Translations under genes and position numbers: made by a program | Shown here: in pieces, positions 1-9,054 of the stretch | How the letters are laid out: each line of letters opens with the position of its first letter | Numbering within the stretch: position 1 is the stretch's first letter | Notes under the pieces: model-generated | What the model was told of the DNA's origin: nothing | The model's input: the letters and a program-made list of their open reading frames with translations, nothing else | Databases searched by the model: none | From: Halomonas sp. | GTDB taxonomy: Bacteria; Pseudomonadota; Gammaproteobacteria; Pseudomonadales; Halomonadaceae | DNA: 64,000 nucleotides | NCBI GenBank assembly: GCA_018401555.1 | Contig: JAGYKP010000084.1 | Location: 124,001-188,000, forward strand | Direction of reading: 5' to 3'

Positions 1-278
1 TCGGCGATGAACATCGCCACCAGCGGGCGCGTCGCAGCGGCGAAGGCCTCGGCCAGCTCCGCCTGCTCGGCGTGGCCGGCAGCCTTGAGGGCGCCGGCCA
101 GCTCGGCGCACTGCTCGGGCAGGAAGCTCACCACGGCGTTGCCCTCCGGCACGTCCAGTACCCGCTTGACCGCCTCGATCAGGCCGTCGTCGGGGTCGAG
201 CAGGGGGGCGGGGTAGTAGATTTCCAGCCAGTCGCCCTGGGTGTTCTGGGTGCCGGTTCCGAGTGCAAAGCTCAGCAT
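1..278 (-). CDS. dapD: DapD, tetrahydrodipicolinate N-succinyltransferase (5' part only)
   Basis: Partial gene: only the first 92 codons lie in the window. The product would succinylate tetrahydrodipicolinate in the succinylase branch of lysine/diaminopimelate synthesis. ATG at 278 is preceded by a GAGGA-type ribosome site. The N-terminus reads MLSFALGTGTQNTQGDWLEI, followed by YYPAPLLDP, matching the N-terminal region of the Pseudomonas-type DapD (FSLAFGVGTQN...GAWLEVFYA). The catalytic left-handed beta-helix lies outside the window. It is the third gene of a minus-strand run dapC - ArsC-like - dapD, so pathway context agrees. Identity rests on the N-terminus plus neighbours. Confidence 0.85.
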   Translation of the reverse strand, partial: MLSFALGTGTQNTQGDWLEIYYPAPLLDPDDGLIEAVKRVLDVPEGNAVVSFLPEQCAELAGALKAAGHAEQAELAEAFAAATRPLVAMFIA

Positions 279-330
279 GTCGAGGGTCCTCGTGAGTCGA
301 GTGTGAGTAGGTGAGTCGTGGCGCCGGGGG

Positions 331-675
331 TCAGCCCTGAAGATCGTCGTAGTCGCCGTCGCGGAAGCCCACGCGGATCTCCTCGCCGGTATCCAGCAGC
401 GGGCGCTTGAGCAGGGTGGGGTGGGCGAGCAGCAGCTCGCGGGCGCTGTTGGCATCCACCTCCCGCTTGTCCTCGTCGGGCAGGTTGCGCCAGGTGGTGC
501 TGCGCTTGTTGAGCGCTTCCAGCACCGGCACCTTGTCGAGGATATGCTCGAGCAGTGGCGCCGATAGGCCATCCTCGCGCAGGTCATGGAACTGGTAGGG
601 AATGCCGGAGTTATCCATCGCCTTGCGCGCACGGCGACAGGTGTCGCAGTTCTTGATGCCGTACAGGGTGAACAT
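331..675 (-). CDS. ArsC/Spx-family thioredoxin-fold protein (YffB-like)
   Basis: A 114-residue protein of the ArsC/Spx/YffB superfamily. The N-terminal beta strand and active loop read MFTLYGIKNCDTCRRARK, with Cys10 and Cys13 forming a CxxC-type site; the C-terminal part (LLKRPLLDTGEEIRVGF) is the usual family segment. In E. coli the related yffB sits beside dapE, and in pseudomonads this gene sits between dapC and dapD as here, but its biochemical role is unresolved. The ATG at 675 shares a base with the dapC stop (TGATG), indicating translational coupling; a GTG one codon upstream is also open but is less likely to be the start. Confidence 0.85.
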   Translation of the reverse strand: MFTLYGIKNCDTCRRARKAMDNSGIPYQFHDLREDGLSAPLLEHILDKVPVLEALNKRSTTWRNLPDEDKREVDANSARELLLAHPTLLKRPLLDTGEEIRVGFRDGDYDDLQG

Positions 676-1874
676 CACAGCCTCCTCTCGATGAAGTCGC
701 GGATGCGTCGGGCCGCCTCGGCGGTGGCCCGGGGCTCGGCGACCAGCGCCAGGCGCAGTCGACCGCTGCCGGGGTTGGTGCCGCTGCTGCCGACCCGGCC
801 CATATAGCTGCCGGGCAGCACGCTGACGTTGGCATGGCGCAGCAGCTCCCGGGTGAAGGCCTCATCGTCGCCGCCGGGCACCGCCGGCCACAGGTAGAAG
901 CTCGCCTCGGGGGCAGGAAACTCCAGCACCGGGGCGAGTATCTCGGTGACCGTGGCGAACTTCTCGCGATAGGCATCGCGGTTGGCACGCACGTGGGCCT
1001 CGTCGTTCCAGGCGGCGATGGAGGCGTGCTGCACCGGCAGGGCCATGGCGCAGCCGTGATAGGTACGGTAGCGCCGGAAGGGAGCGATCAGCGCGGCGTC
1101 GCCGGCCACGAAGCCCGAGCGCAGCCCCGGCAGGTTGGAGCGCTTGGAGAGCGAATGGAACACCAGGCAGCGCCGGTAGTCGTGGCGGCCCAGCGCGGCA
1201 CAGGCCTCGAGCAGCCCTGACGGCGGGGCGGCCTCGTCCAGGTAGAGCTCCGAGTAGCACTCGTCCGAGGCGATCAGGAAGTCGTGTTCGTCGGCCAGTT
1301 CGATCAGCCGCTGGAACTCGGCCAGCGGGGTCACCGCACCGGTGGGGTTGCCCGGCGAGCAGAGGAAGACGACCTGCACCTGGCGCCAGGTGTCGGCGGG
1401 CACGGCGTCGAGGTCGGGCCTGAAGCCGTTGTCGGCGCTGCAGTCGAGGTAGTAGGGCTCGCCGCCGGCGAGCAGGGTGGCGCCCTCGTAGATCTGGTAG
1501 AAGGGGTTGGGCATCGCCACCTTCGCCGGACGGGTGCGGTCGAGTGCTGCCTGGACGAAGGCGAAGATCGCCTCGCGGGTGCCGTTGACCGGGAGCACCT
1601 GGGTCTCGGCGTCGAGCCCGGCGAGACCGAAGCGGCGCGTGGCCCAGCCACCGATCGCCTCACGCAGTGCGGCAAGGCCGCCGGTGGCCGGGTAGCGGGC
1701 GAACTCGTCCTGGTGGGCGTGCAGCGCCTCGAGCGCCGCGGCGAAGGGGGCGTGCTGGGGCTCGCCGATGGTCAGCGGGATGTGCGTGAGCCCCTCGGGG
1801 GGCGTCACGCCGGCCCTGAGGGCGGCCAGCCGCTCGAAGGGGTAGGGCTTGAGGGCGTCGAGATCGGGGTTCAT
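675..1874 (-). CDS. dapC: Succinyldiaminopimelate transaminase DapC
   Basis: A 399-residue class I/II PLP-dependent aminotransferase that makes or uses N-succinyl-L,L-2,6-diaminopimelate in lysine and murein synthesis. The N-terminus MNPDLDALKPYPFERLAAL and the motif LTIGEPQHAPF are typical of DapC rather than AspC. The PLP lysine is in SLSKRSNLPGLRSGF; the Asn/Asp cofactor ligands are in LCSPGNPTGAV and ASDECYSE. It lies in the dap cluster and is transcribed from a good promoter that overlaps the glnD stop codon. The frame is intact. ArgD/AstC remain possible functional substitutes in other species, but context supports dapC. Confidence 0.92.
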   Translation of the reverse strand: MNPDLDALKPYPFERLAALRAGVTPPEGLTHIPLTIGEPQHAPFAAALEALHAHQDEFARYPATGGLAALREAIGGWATRRFGLAGLDAETQVLPVNGTREAIFAFVQAALDRTRPAKVAMPNPFYQIYEGATLLAGGEPYYLDCSADNGFRPDLDAVPADTWRQVQVVFLCSPGNPTGAVTPLAEFQRLIELADEHDFLIASDECYSELYLDEAAPPSGLLEACAALGRHDYRRCLVFHSLSKRSNLPGLRSGFVAGDAALIAPFRRYRTYHGCAMALPVQHASIAAWNDEAHVRANRDAYREKFATVTEILAPVLEFPAPEASFYLWPAVPGGDDEAFTRELLRHANVSVLPGSYMGRVGSSGTNPGSGRLRLALVAEPRATAEAARRIRDFIERRL

Positions 1875-1946
1875 GGGGGTCCAGGCGCGCCTCTGGGCCG
1901 TGGCCTCGGGCGTCGTTATGTGAGTCGTTGTCGGAGAAGGGGCTTG

Positions 1947-1975
1947 ATTATAGGGAAGCCCGCAGTAGGCCTCAA
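1947..1975 (-). promoter_or_regulatory. Sigma70-type promoter for dapC - ArsC-like - dapD
   Basis: On the minus strand, TTGAGG (1975-1970) and a perfect TATAAT (1952-1947) are separated by 17 bp. The -35 overlaps the glnD stop codon and the predicted start lies about 65 nt upstream of the dapC ATG. The -10 sits inside a perfect 6-bp inverted repeat (GGGCTT 1940-1945 / AAGCCC 1956-1961). Confidence 0.7.
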
Positions 1976-4665
1976 ACGCCCCCTACCCTGAGACATCCAG
2001 CACCTCCACGCAGCCGCTCGCGCAGGCGCGCCTGGCGTTCGGGGTCGGTGAGGGGCGCCCCGGCCTTGTCGGTAATGAAGAAGACGTCCTCCACCTTCTC
2101 CCCGAGGGTGGCGATCTTGGCCGCGGAGAGGGCGATGTCCTGCTCCATGAAGATGCGACCCACCCGGGCCAGCAGGCCGGGCCTGTCGGGGGCGATCAGC
2201 TCCAGCAGGGTACGCTCGTTGGCCGGGTCCTGCTCGATGATCACCTCGGTGGGCACCTTGAAGTGCCGCAGCTGGCGCGGGGTGTGACGGGTGACGATCT
2301 GTGGATAGTCGTCGGGATCGTCGAGCTCCTCCACCAGGTGGGCGCGGATCTCCTCCAGCCGCTCGGGCTCGCGGATGGGGTCGCCATGGTCGTCGAGCAC
2401 GATGAAGGTGTTCAGCGTCCAGTCGTTGCTGGAGGTGGCGATGCGCGCATCGTGGATGGAGAGGCCGAGCTGGTCCAGGGCCGCGGCGGTAGCGGCGAAC
2501 AGGTCGTCTACCGAGCGGGTGTGGATGAACACCTTGGTGCCGCCTTCGGCCATGCCCTCGGCCGGGGCGCTGAGTAGGATCAGTGGCAGCTGGCTGTTGC
2601 CATGGCCGAGGATGCCCTGGGTCTGCCAGGCAATCTCGCTGGGGGCGTACTGCAGGAAGTAGTCCTCGCCCAGCGACTCCCACAGCCGCTGTACCTGGTC
2701 CATGTCGGCGCCCACCGCGGCGAGCAGCGAGAGCGCCTCGTCGCGGGTCTCGTTGACCCAGTCGTTGCGCTCCAGCGGGTTCTCCAGGCCGCGGCGCAGG
2801 GCGCGTTTGGTCTCGGCATGCAGCTGGCGCAGCAGCGAGGCGCGCCAGCCGTTCCACAGCGTGGGGTTGGTGGCGTTGATGTCGGCCACGGTCAGCACGT
2901 AGAGGTAGTCGAGGCGGGTCTCGTCGCCCACCAGGCGGGCGAAGTCGGCGATCACGTCGGGGTCGGTGATGTCGCGCTTCTGGGCCACCATCGACATGGT
3001 CAGATGGTGCTCGACCAGCCAGCTCACCAGGCGGGTGTCGCGGGGCGAGAGGCCGTGGCGCTCGGCGAAGGCCTCCACGTCGCGGGCGCCGAGGATCGAG
3101 TGGTCGCCGCCGCGGCCCTTGCCGATGTCGTGGTAGAGCCCGGCGATCCACAGCAGCTCCAGCTTGGGCAGCTGGTGGATGACGTTGGCGGCCACCGGGA
3201 AGGTCTCACGGGCCTCGGGCTTGCGGAAGCCATGGATGAACTTCAGCAGGTGCAGGGTGTGGGCGTCCACGGTGTAGATATGGAAGAGGTCATGCTGCAT
3301 CAGCCCCACGGCGCGGCCGAACTCCGGCAGGTACTTGCCCAGTACCCCGTAGCGATTCATGCGCCGCAGCTGGCGCGCCACGTTGCCGCCGGAGCGCAGC
3401 AGCTCCATGAACAGGCTCTGGTGGCGTACGTCATCGCGGTAGAGGTCGTCGATCAGGTGGCGATGGTCGCGGATCTGGCGGATGGTGTCGGCCCGCACCC
3501 CCTCGATCCTGGGGTGCTCGGCCATCAGCAGGAACAGCTCGAGCAGCGCCGAGGGACGGTCGCGGAAGACGGTGCGCGAGCGCGCCTGGATATAGCCATC
3601 CTTGATCTCGAAGCGCTCGTTGAGCGGCTCCACCGGCAGGGCCTCGCCGGCGTGCAGGATCGCCTCGTCGAAGTGCTGCAGCAGCATGTCGTTGAGGCCG
3701 GCCAGCGCCGTCACGTGGCGATAGTAGCGCTTCATGAACTGCTCGACGGCCAGGTGCTCCGGGGTGTCGCGGAAGCCGAACAGCGCGGCGATGGTGCGCT
3801 GGTGGTCGAACAGCAGGCGGTCCTCGGCGCGGCCGGTGAGCATGTGCAGGGCGTAGCGGACCTGCCACAGGAAGGCCTGGCCCTGGCTGAGGATGCGCAG
3901 CTCCGGGTCGTTCATGAAGCCCGTGGCGACCAGGTCCTCGTAGCGCTCGCTGCCGAAGTGGCGCTTGGCCACCCAGCCGATCATCTGGATGTCACGCAGC
4001 CCGCCGGGGGCGCTCTTGATGTTGGGCTCCAGGTGGTACTCGGAGTTGTTGTGGCGGTAGTGGCGATTGATCTGCTCCTGCCACTTGGCCTCGAAGAAGC
4101 GGTCCGCCGGCCACACTCGCTCGGGGGCCAGGCGTGCCTTCATTGCCTCGCGCAACCGCTCGGGGCCGGCGATGGTGCGGCTCTCCAGCAGGTTGGTGAT
4201 CACCGTGACGTCGGCCCCGGCCTCGCGCTCGCAGTCGGCAAGCGAGCGCACGCTGTGGCCGATCTCCAGGCCGATGTCCCACAGGAAGGTGATGAAGGCG
4301 GTCAGCGCCTCCCGGTAGGGGGCGTCGTCGTCCTTCTCCAGCAGGAGCAGCAGGTCGACGTCGGAGTGCGGGTGCAGCTCGCCGCGGCCGTAGCCCCCCA
4401 CGGCGAGCAGGGCGACGCCCTCGTCGGGCCAGGTATGCTGCTCCCAGGCCACCGCTAGCAGCCGATCCAGGCACCAGGCGCGACCGTGGACCAGGTCGCG
4501 GATATCGGCGCCGGCGCGGAAGCGCTCGTCGAGGCGTGCCTGGATCTCGCGCAGGGCCGCCTTGAAGGGGGCGATCGGCGAGCGGCTGCCGGAGAGCTCC
4601 GCACGGAAGCCGTCGACGTCGAACAGCGTCTCGTCTGGCGTGAAGCGGTAGTGGTGGAGCAGCAT
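1972..4665 (-). CDS. glnD: Bifunctional uridylyltransferase/uridylyl-removing enzyme GlnD
   Basis: An 897-residue nitrogen sensor that uridylylates PII (GlnB/GlnK) when glutamine is low and removes UMP when glutamine is high. Domain order is complete: nucleotidyltransferase with GGYGRGELHPHSDVDLLLL (residues 90-108, Asp102 and Asp104 as metal ligands), a GlnD helical linker, an HD hydrolase domain (LYHDIGKGRGGDHS), and two C-terminal ACT domains (second one PDRPGLLARVGRIFMEQDIAL). Length is normal for the family. It follows map with only 4 nt between them, so the two are probably co-transcribed. The frame is intact. Confidence 0.96.
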   Translation of the reverse strand: MLLHHYRFTPDETLFDVDGFRAELSGSRSPIAPFKAALREIQARLDERFRAGADIRDLVHGRAWCLDRLLAVAWEQHTWPDEGVALLAVGGYGRGELHPHSDVDLLLLLEKDDDAPYREALTAFITFLWDIGLEIGHSVRSLADCEREAGADVTVITNLLESRTIAGPERLREAMKARLAPERVWPADRFFEAKWQEQINRHYRHNNSEYHLEPNIKSAPGGLRDIQMIGWVAKRHFGSERYEDLVATGFMNDPELRILSQGQAFLWQVRYALHMLTGRAEDRLLFDHQRTIAALFGFRDTPEHLAVEQFMKRYYRHVTALAGLNDMLLQHFDEAILHAGEALPVEPLNERFEIKDGYIQARSRTVFRDRPSALLELFLLMAEHPRIEGVRADTIRQIRDHRHLIDDLYRDDVRHQSLFMELLRSGGNVARQLRRMNRYGVLGKYLPEFGRAVGLMQHDLFHIYTVDAHTLHLLKFIHGFRKPEARETFPVAANVIHQLPKLELLWIAGLYHDIGKGRGGDHSILGARDVEAFAERHGLSPRDTRLVSWLVEHHLTMSMVAQKRDITDPDVIADFARLVGDETRLDYLYVLTVADINATNPTLWNGWRASLLRQLHAETKRALRRGLENPLERNDWVNETRDEALSLLAAVGADMDQVQRLWESLGEDYFLQYAPSEIAWQTQGILGHGNSQLPLILLSAPAEGMAEGGTKVFIHTRSVDDLFAATAAALDQLGLSIHDARIATSSNDWTLNTFIVLDDHGDPIREPERLEEIRAHLVEELDDPDDYPQIVTRHTPRQLRHFKVPTEVIIEQDPANERTLLELIAPDRPGLLARVGRIFMEQDIALSAAKIATLGEKVEDVFFITDKAGAPLTDPERQARLRERLRGGAGCLRVGGV

Positions 4666-4669
4666 CGGC

Positions 4670-5461
4670 TCAGGGCTCGAGGAAGGAGAGGTCTTCGTCG
4701 CTGCGTGCGGTCAGCACCTCGACGCCGGACTCGGTGACCAGCAGGGTGTGCTCCCACTGGGCGGAGAGGCTGCGGTCGCGGGTCACGGCGGTCCAGCCGT
4801 CGCGCAGCACCTTGGTGCGGTAGCCGCCCACGTTGATCATCGGCTCGACGGTCAGGCACATGCCGGCGGCGAGTTCGATATCGGCCTCCGGGGCATAGCC
4901 GTCGTAGTGCAGCACCTGCGGCTCCTCGTGGAAGCTGGCACCGATGCCGTGGCCGCAGAAGTCGCGTACCACCGAGTAGCCGTTGGCCTCGGCGTGCTTC
5001 TGGATGGCCTGGGCCAGCGCGGAGAGGCGCACACCCGGGCGCATCAGCGCCATGCTCTTGTACAGGCACTCCTGGGTGACGCGGCACAGGCGCTCGCCCT
5101 GGATGGTCTCGCCGATCACGAACATCACGCTGGAGTCGCCGTGGTAGCCGTCGGCGGTCTTCACGGTGATGTCCAGGTTCATGATGTCGCCGTTCTTGAG
5201 CTTCTTGGCGTCATCGGGGATGCCGTGGCACACCACGTGGTTGATCGAGGTGCACACCGACTTGGGGAAGCCGTGGTAGTTGAGCGGGGCGGGGGTGGAG
5301 CCCAGCTCGTCGACGATGAAGTCGTGGCACAGGCGGTCGATCTCGCCGGTGGAGATGCCGGCCTTGACGTGCGGGGTGATCATCTCGATCACGCGGGCGG
5401 CCTGACGGCCCGCCTCGCGCATCTTCTCGATCTCGTCGGGCGTCTTGATGGGTACGTTCAT
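4670..5461 (-). CDS. map: Methionine aminopeptidase, type I
   Basis: A 263-residue metalloprotease that removes the initiator methionine from nascent proteins. The five metal ligands are visible: the two Asp of LDITVKTADGYHGDSS (Asp97 and Asp109), His in GHGIGASFHEEP, Glu in TVEPM and Glu in WEHTLL. The substrate-contact His is in VVCHGIPDD. It is transcribed away from rpsB, the usual arrangement next to rpsB-tsf in gammaproteobacteria. The frame is intact and the length normal. Confidence 0.97.
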   Translation of the reverse strand: MNVPIKTPDEIEKMREAGRQAARVIEMITPHVKAGISTGEIDRLCHDFIVDELGSTPAPLNYHGFPKSVCTSINHVVCHGIPDDAKKLKNGDIMNLDITVKTADGYHGDSSVMFVIGETIQGERLCRVTQECLYKSMALMRPGVRLSALAQAIQKHAEANGYSVVRDFCGHGIGASFHEEPQVLHYDGYAPEADIELAAGMCLTVEPMINVGGYRTKVLRDGWTAVTRDRSLSAQWEHTLLVTESGVEVLTARSDEDLSFLEP

Positions 5462-5776
5462 GAGGTCTCGGATTCGGGGGTGGGGCGTCCGCGGAATGGT
5501 ACGGCACGCGCGCGGACGGCTTCATCTCGGCGTTATTCCATGGTATAAAGCTGCGCGCCTTCCTGCAATCGCCGAGCCTGTCGGCAGCGTGGCTGCGACC
5601 TCCCGGTCGCGAACTCGTGTCGGGAGCCCGCGAGAGCGAGGGCGTCAATCAACATAACGCCTTGAAAACACACATGCACCGGCACATGGTCCCGGGTGCT
5701 GTCGCGTCTCTCACGAGCGCGGCGGTCGGATCCATGGGGTGCATGGAGGCCTAACCCGATATTTCAGGAGTCATCC
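5462..5776. other. Divergent map/rpsB intergenic region and rpsB leader
   Basis: These 315 nt hold no gene. They carry the rpsB promoter candidate (5521-5549) and a transcribed rpsB 5' leader of roughly 220 nt. Ribosomal protein S2 is known to autoregulate through the rpsB leader in other gammaproteobacteria; GC-rich potential stems are present near 5690-5755, but I could not confirm the S2-binding fold by eye. No convincing separate map promoter was found. Confidence 0.5.
5521..5549 (+). promoter_or_regulatory. Probable rpsB promoter with extended -10
   Basis: TTCATC (5521-5526), a 17-bp spacer and TATAAA (5544-5549) with an upstream TGG giving an extended -10 (TGnTATAAA). It is about 220 bp upstream of the rpsB ATG. 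Confidence 0.5.
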
Positions 5777-6526
5777 ATGGCACACGTCAACATGCGTGAC
5801 CTGCTCAAGGCAGGTGCCCACTTCGGTCACCAGACCAAGTACTGGAACCCGAAGATGAGCAAGTTCATCTTCGGCGCCCGCAACAAGATCCACATCATCA
5901 ACCTCGAGCACACCCTGCCGGCCCTCAACGAGGCGATCGACGTGGTCGAGAAGATGGCAGCGGCCAACAACAAGATCCTGTTCGTCGGCACCAAGCGCAG
6001 CGCGAGCAAGATCATCAAGGAAGAGGCCAACCGCGTCGGCCAGCCGTTCGTCAACCACCGCTGGCTCGGCGGCATGCTGACCAACTACAAGACCATCCGC
6101 GTTTCCATCAAGCGCCTGCGCGACCTCGAGACCATGCACGAGGACGGCACCTTCGAGAAGCTGACCAAGAAGGAAGTGCTGATGGCGACCCGCGAGCAGG
6201 ACAAGCTCGAGCGGTCCGTGGGTGGTATCAAGGAGATGGGTGGCCTGCCCGATGCTCTGTTCGTGATCGACGTCGACCATGAGCGCATCGCCATCAACGA
6301 GGCGAACAAGCTGGGCATCCCGGTCATCGGCGTGGTGGATACCAACTCCGATCCGGACGGCGTCGACTACGTGATCCCCGGCAACGATGACTCCATCCGC
6401 GCCATCCAGATCTACGTCAAGTCCATCGCCGATGCCTGCGCGCGTGCCAAGGAAGGTCGTCCCGACGAGTTCGTCGAGGTGACCGAAGAGCCCGCCGCCC
6501 AGGAAAGCGACAGCGCCGCCGAGTGA
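5777..6526 (+). CDS. rpsB: 30S ribosomal protein S2
   Basis: A 249-residue S2 protein of the small ribosomal subunit. The start [19 protein letters not shown] and the conserved [21 protein letters not shown] region, [12 protein letters not shown], and [14 protein letters not shown] are diagnostic. ATG 5777 is chosen because AGGAG (5766-5770) sits 6 nt upstream and the protein begins as in E. coli; the frame is open further upstream. The acidic C-terminal tail ([13 protein letters not shown]) is common in gammaproteobacteria. It is followed by tsf with an attenuator-like hairpin between. Confidence 0.98.
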   Translation: MAHVNMRDLLKAGAHFGHQTKYWNPKMSKFIFGARNKIHIINLEHTLPALNEAIDVVEKMAAANNKILFVGTKRSASKIIKEEANRVGQPFVNHRWLGGMLTNYKTIRVSIKRLRDLETMHEDGTFEKLTKKEVLMATREQDKLERSVGGIKEMGGLPDALFVIDVDHERIAINEANKLGIPVIGVVDTNSDPDGVDYVIPGNDDSIRAIQIYVKSIADACARAKEGRPDEFVEVTEEPAAQESDSAAE

Positions 6527-6592
6527 TCGCGGCCCGTCTGATCGGCGGCTGTGGGCGGCCTGTCATGCCGCTGCCATCGATGCCGGTTAGAC

Positions 6593-6622
6593 GAGAAGGG
6601 GGCCGCGGCCCCCTTTCTTCTC
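6593..6622 (+). terminator. rpsB-tsf attenuator-like hairpin
   Basis: A 16-nt perfect palindrome (GGGGGCCGCGGCCCCC, 6598-6613) is extended by AA/TT pairing and followed by a short pyrimidine run (TTTCTTCTCC). It lies between rpsB and tsf, where partial termination is known to lower tsf relative to rpsB in other bacteria. A long T-run is absent, so leakiness is expected. Confidence 0.55.
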
Positions 6623-6688
6623 CGAATTTTCCGGATTCTCCCCCGGGAGGGTCCGGCCCACTTCCCGAGATATTCAGAGGTGACACCC

Positions 6689-7558
6689 ATGGCAGCTATC
6701 AGCGCCTCCCAGGTCAAGGAACTGCGCGAGCGTACCGGGCTCGGCATGATGGAGTGCAAGAAGGCCCTCACCGAGACCGACGGTGACATCGAGCAGGCCA
6801 TCGAGAACCTGCGCAAGAACTCCGGTCTCAAGGCCGCCAAGAAGGCCGGTCGTACCGCCGCCGAAGGCGTCGTGGTGACCCGCGTGGCCGATGACGGCAG
6901 CTACGGCGTGATGGTCGAGATCAACTCCGAGACCGACTTCGTTGCCCGTGACGACAACTTCACGGCCTTCGCCGAGAAGATCGCCGACGCCTTCTTCGCG
7001 GCCAAGAGCGAGGACGTGGCCGCCGTCATGGCCGGCGATCTGGAAACCGCACGCGAGCAGCTGGTGCAGAAGATCGGCGAGAACATCGGTGTGCGTCGCA
7101 GCGTGGTAGTCGAGGCCGGCGCCGGCAACCTGGTGGGTGCCTACGTCCACGGCGGCCGCATCGGCGTGCTGACCGAGCTCAAGGGTGGCAACGCCGAGGT
7201 GGCCAAGGATGTCGCCATGCACGTTGCCGCCATCAATCCGGCCGTGGCACGTCCCGAGGACATGCCCCAGGAGCAGCTGGACGCCGAGAAGGCGATCATC
7301 CTGGCCCAGCCCGACATGGCCGGCAAGCCCGAGCAGATCGCCGAGAAGATGGTCCAGGGCCGCCTCAAGAAGTACCTGGCCGAGAACAGTCTGACCGAGC
7401 AGCCCTTCGTCAAGAACCCGGACCAGTCCGTGGCCGAGTTCGTCAAGGCGGCCGGCGGCGAGGTGGTCGGCTTCACCCGCTTCGAGGTGGGCGAGGGCAT
7501 CGAGAAGGAAGAGGTCGACTTCGCCAAGGAAGTGATGGAACAGGCCAAGCGCAGCTGA
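6689..7558 (+). CDS. tsf: Elongation factor Ts
   Basis: A 289-residue guanine-nucleotide exchange factor for EF-Tu. The N-terminal UBA-like segment reads [20 protein letters not shown] and the core signature [15 protein letters not shown] follows. ATG 6689 is preceded by AGAGG; the open frame extends upstream without homology. C-terminal dimerisation elements ([15 protein letters not shown]) are present and the length is close to the usual 283. It is co-oriented with rpsB. Confidence 0.98.
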   Translation: MAAISASQVKELRERTGLGMMECKKALTETDGDIEQAIENLRKNSGLKAAKKAGRTAAEGVVVTRVADDGSYGVMVEINSETDFVARDDNFTAFAEKIADAFFAAKSEDVAAVMAGDLETAREQLVQKIGENIGVRRSVVVEAGAGNLVGAYVHGGRIGVLTELKGGNAEVAKDVAMHVAAINPAVARPEDMPQEQLDAEKAIILAQPDMAGKPEQIAEKMVQGRLKKYLAENSLTEQPFVKNPDQSVAEFVKAAGGEVVGFTRFEVGEGIEKEEVDFAKEVMEQAKRS

Positions 7559-7582
7559 GGTCGGAAGTTCCGCTAAGATGAT

Positions 7583-7604
7583 GGCGTGCGCGCGAGCGCA
7601 CGCC
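7583..7604 (+). other. tsf-pyrH intergenic stem-loop
   Basis: A perfect 9-bp stem (GGCGTGCGC / GCGCACGCC) closes a GCGA tetraloop (7592-7595). No T-run follows, so this is more likely an mRNA stability or processing element than an intrinsic terminator. Confidence 0.5.
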
Positions 7605-7671
7605 TTCGCGTATCCGGCCGGTCGATCCGGTCGCCCCGTCATGCCACCGCTGATGCCCAGGAGATGATGCC

Positions 7672-8433
7672 ATGTCCACATCCGATCACGTCGAAGCGCC
7701 CGCCAAGCCACGCACCCAGAAGTCGAAGTACAAGCGTATCCTGCTCAAGCTCTCCGGCGAGGCGCTGACCGGGGATGCCGAGTTCGGCATCGACCCCAAG
7801 GTGCTCGACCGCATGGCTCTGGAGATCGGACAGCTGGTCGGCATCGGCGTCCAGGTGGGCATCGTGGTCGGTGGCGGCAACCTGTTCCGCGGTGCCGCCC
7901 TGCACGAGGCCGGCATGGAGCGGGTTACCGGCGATCACATGGGCATGCTGGCCACGGTGATGAATGCCCTGGCCATGCGTGACGCCCTGGAGCGTTCCAA
8001 CATCCGCTCGCGGGTGATGTCGGCGATTCCCATGAGCGGCGTGGTGGAGCACTATGATCGTCGGACCGCCATCCGCTACCTGACCTCCGGTGACGTGGTG
8101 CTGTTCTCCGCCGGCACCGGCAACCCCTTCTTCACCACCGACTCCGCGGCCTGCCTGCGCGGCATCGAGATCGATGCCGACGTGGTGGTCAAGGCCACCA
8201 AGGTGGACGGGGTCTACGACAAGGATCCGGTCAAGTATCCGGACGCGGTCAAGTATGACCAGCTCAGCTACGACGATGCGCTGGCCCAGAAGCTCGGCGT
8301 CATGGATTTGACCGCCATCTGCCTGGTGCGGGACCATGACATGCCGGTACGCGTCTTCAACATGAACAAGCCCGGCGCCCTGCTCAACCTGGTGGTGGGC
8401 GGCGAGGAAGGCACGCTGATAGACAGAGGCTGA
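7672..8433 (+). CDS. pyrH: UMP kinase
   Basis: A 253-residue bacterial UMP kinase of the amino-acid-kinase fold that makes UDP from UMP. Motifs: [13 protein letters not shown] (phosphate-binding Lys), [20 protein letters not shown], and [15 protein letters not shown] (acceptor site). ATG 7672 has AGGAG (7658-7662) upstream; a roughly 18-residue N-terminal extension before [11 protein letters not shown] is somewhat longer than in E. coli. It lies directly before frr as in most proteobacteria. Confidence 0.97.
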   Translation: MSTSDHVEAPAKPRTQKSKYKRILLKLSGEALTGDAEFGIDPKVLDRMALEIGQLVGIGVQVGIVVGGGNLFRGAALHEAGMERVTGDHMGMLATVMNALAMRDALERSNIRSRVMSAIPMSGVVEHYDRRTAIRYLTSGDVVLFSAGTGNPFFTTDSAACLRGIEIDADVVVKATKVDGVYDKDPVKYPDAVKYDQLSYDDALAQKLGVMDLTAICLVRDHDMPVRVFNMNKPGALLNLVVGGEEGTLIDRG

Positions 8434-8437
8434 TATC

Positions 8438-8995
8438 GTGATCAATGACATCAAGAAAGACGCAGAGAGCCGCATGAAGAAGAGCGTCGAGGCGCTCCAC
8501 GGCAACCTGAACAAGATTCGTACCGGGCGGGCCCACTCCAGCATCCTGGACTCGGTCACGGTCGACTATTACGGCAGCCAGGTTCCGCTGAACCAGGTGG
8601 CCAACATCAATACCGAGGATGCCCGCACCCTCTCGGTGGTGCCCTGGGAGCAGAGCATGGTGCCCAAGGTCGAGAAGGCGATCATGACCTCCGACCTCGG
8701 GCTGAACCCCTCGACCGCCGGCAACAATATCCGCGTGCCGCTGCCGATGCTCACCGAGGAGACCCGCAAGGGCTATATCAAGCAGGCGCGTCATGAGGCC
8801 GAGAACTCCCGGGTGGCGGTGCGCAACGTGCGCCGCGACGCCAACGGTGACATCAAGGCCCTGCTCAAGGAGAAGGAGATCAGCGAGGACGAGCAGCGCC
8901 AGGCCGAGGAGGCGATCCAGAAGCTGACCGACAAGTATATCGCCGAGATCGACAAGACCCTGGAGTCCAAGGAACACGACCTGATGCAGGTCTGA
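8438..8995 (+). CDS. frr: Ribosome recycling factor
   Basis: A 185-residue protein that splits post-termination ribosomes with EF-G. The sequence [20 protein letters not shown], then [14 protein letters not shown], and the C-terminal [20 protein letters not shown] are family signatures. The start is GTG at 8438, four nt after the pyrH stop, and gives exactly the family N-terminus; the short spacing suggests translational coupling. The frame is intact. Confidence 0.97.
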   Translation: MINDIKKDAESRMKKSVEALHGNLNKIRTGRAHSSILDSVTVDYYGSQVPLNQVANINTEDARTLSVVPWEQSMVPKVEKAIMTSDLGLNPSTAGNNIRVPLPMLTEETRKGYIKQARHEAENSRVAVRNVRRDANGDIKALLKEKEISEDEQRQAEEAIQKLTDKYIAEIDKTLESKEHDLMQV

Positions 8996-9054
8996 GGACA
9001 TCCGCCCGGCCCGCTCGCGGCCGGGCGGCGGCGACACACCCGAAGCGAGACCCC

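Noticed and set aside
2602..4458. A 618-codon plus-strand frame opposite glnD
   Set aside because: Same GC-driven antisense artefact; the glnD domains on the other strand are complete.
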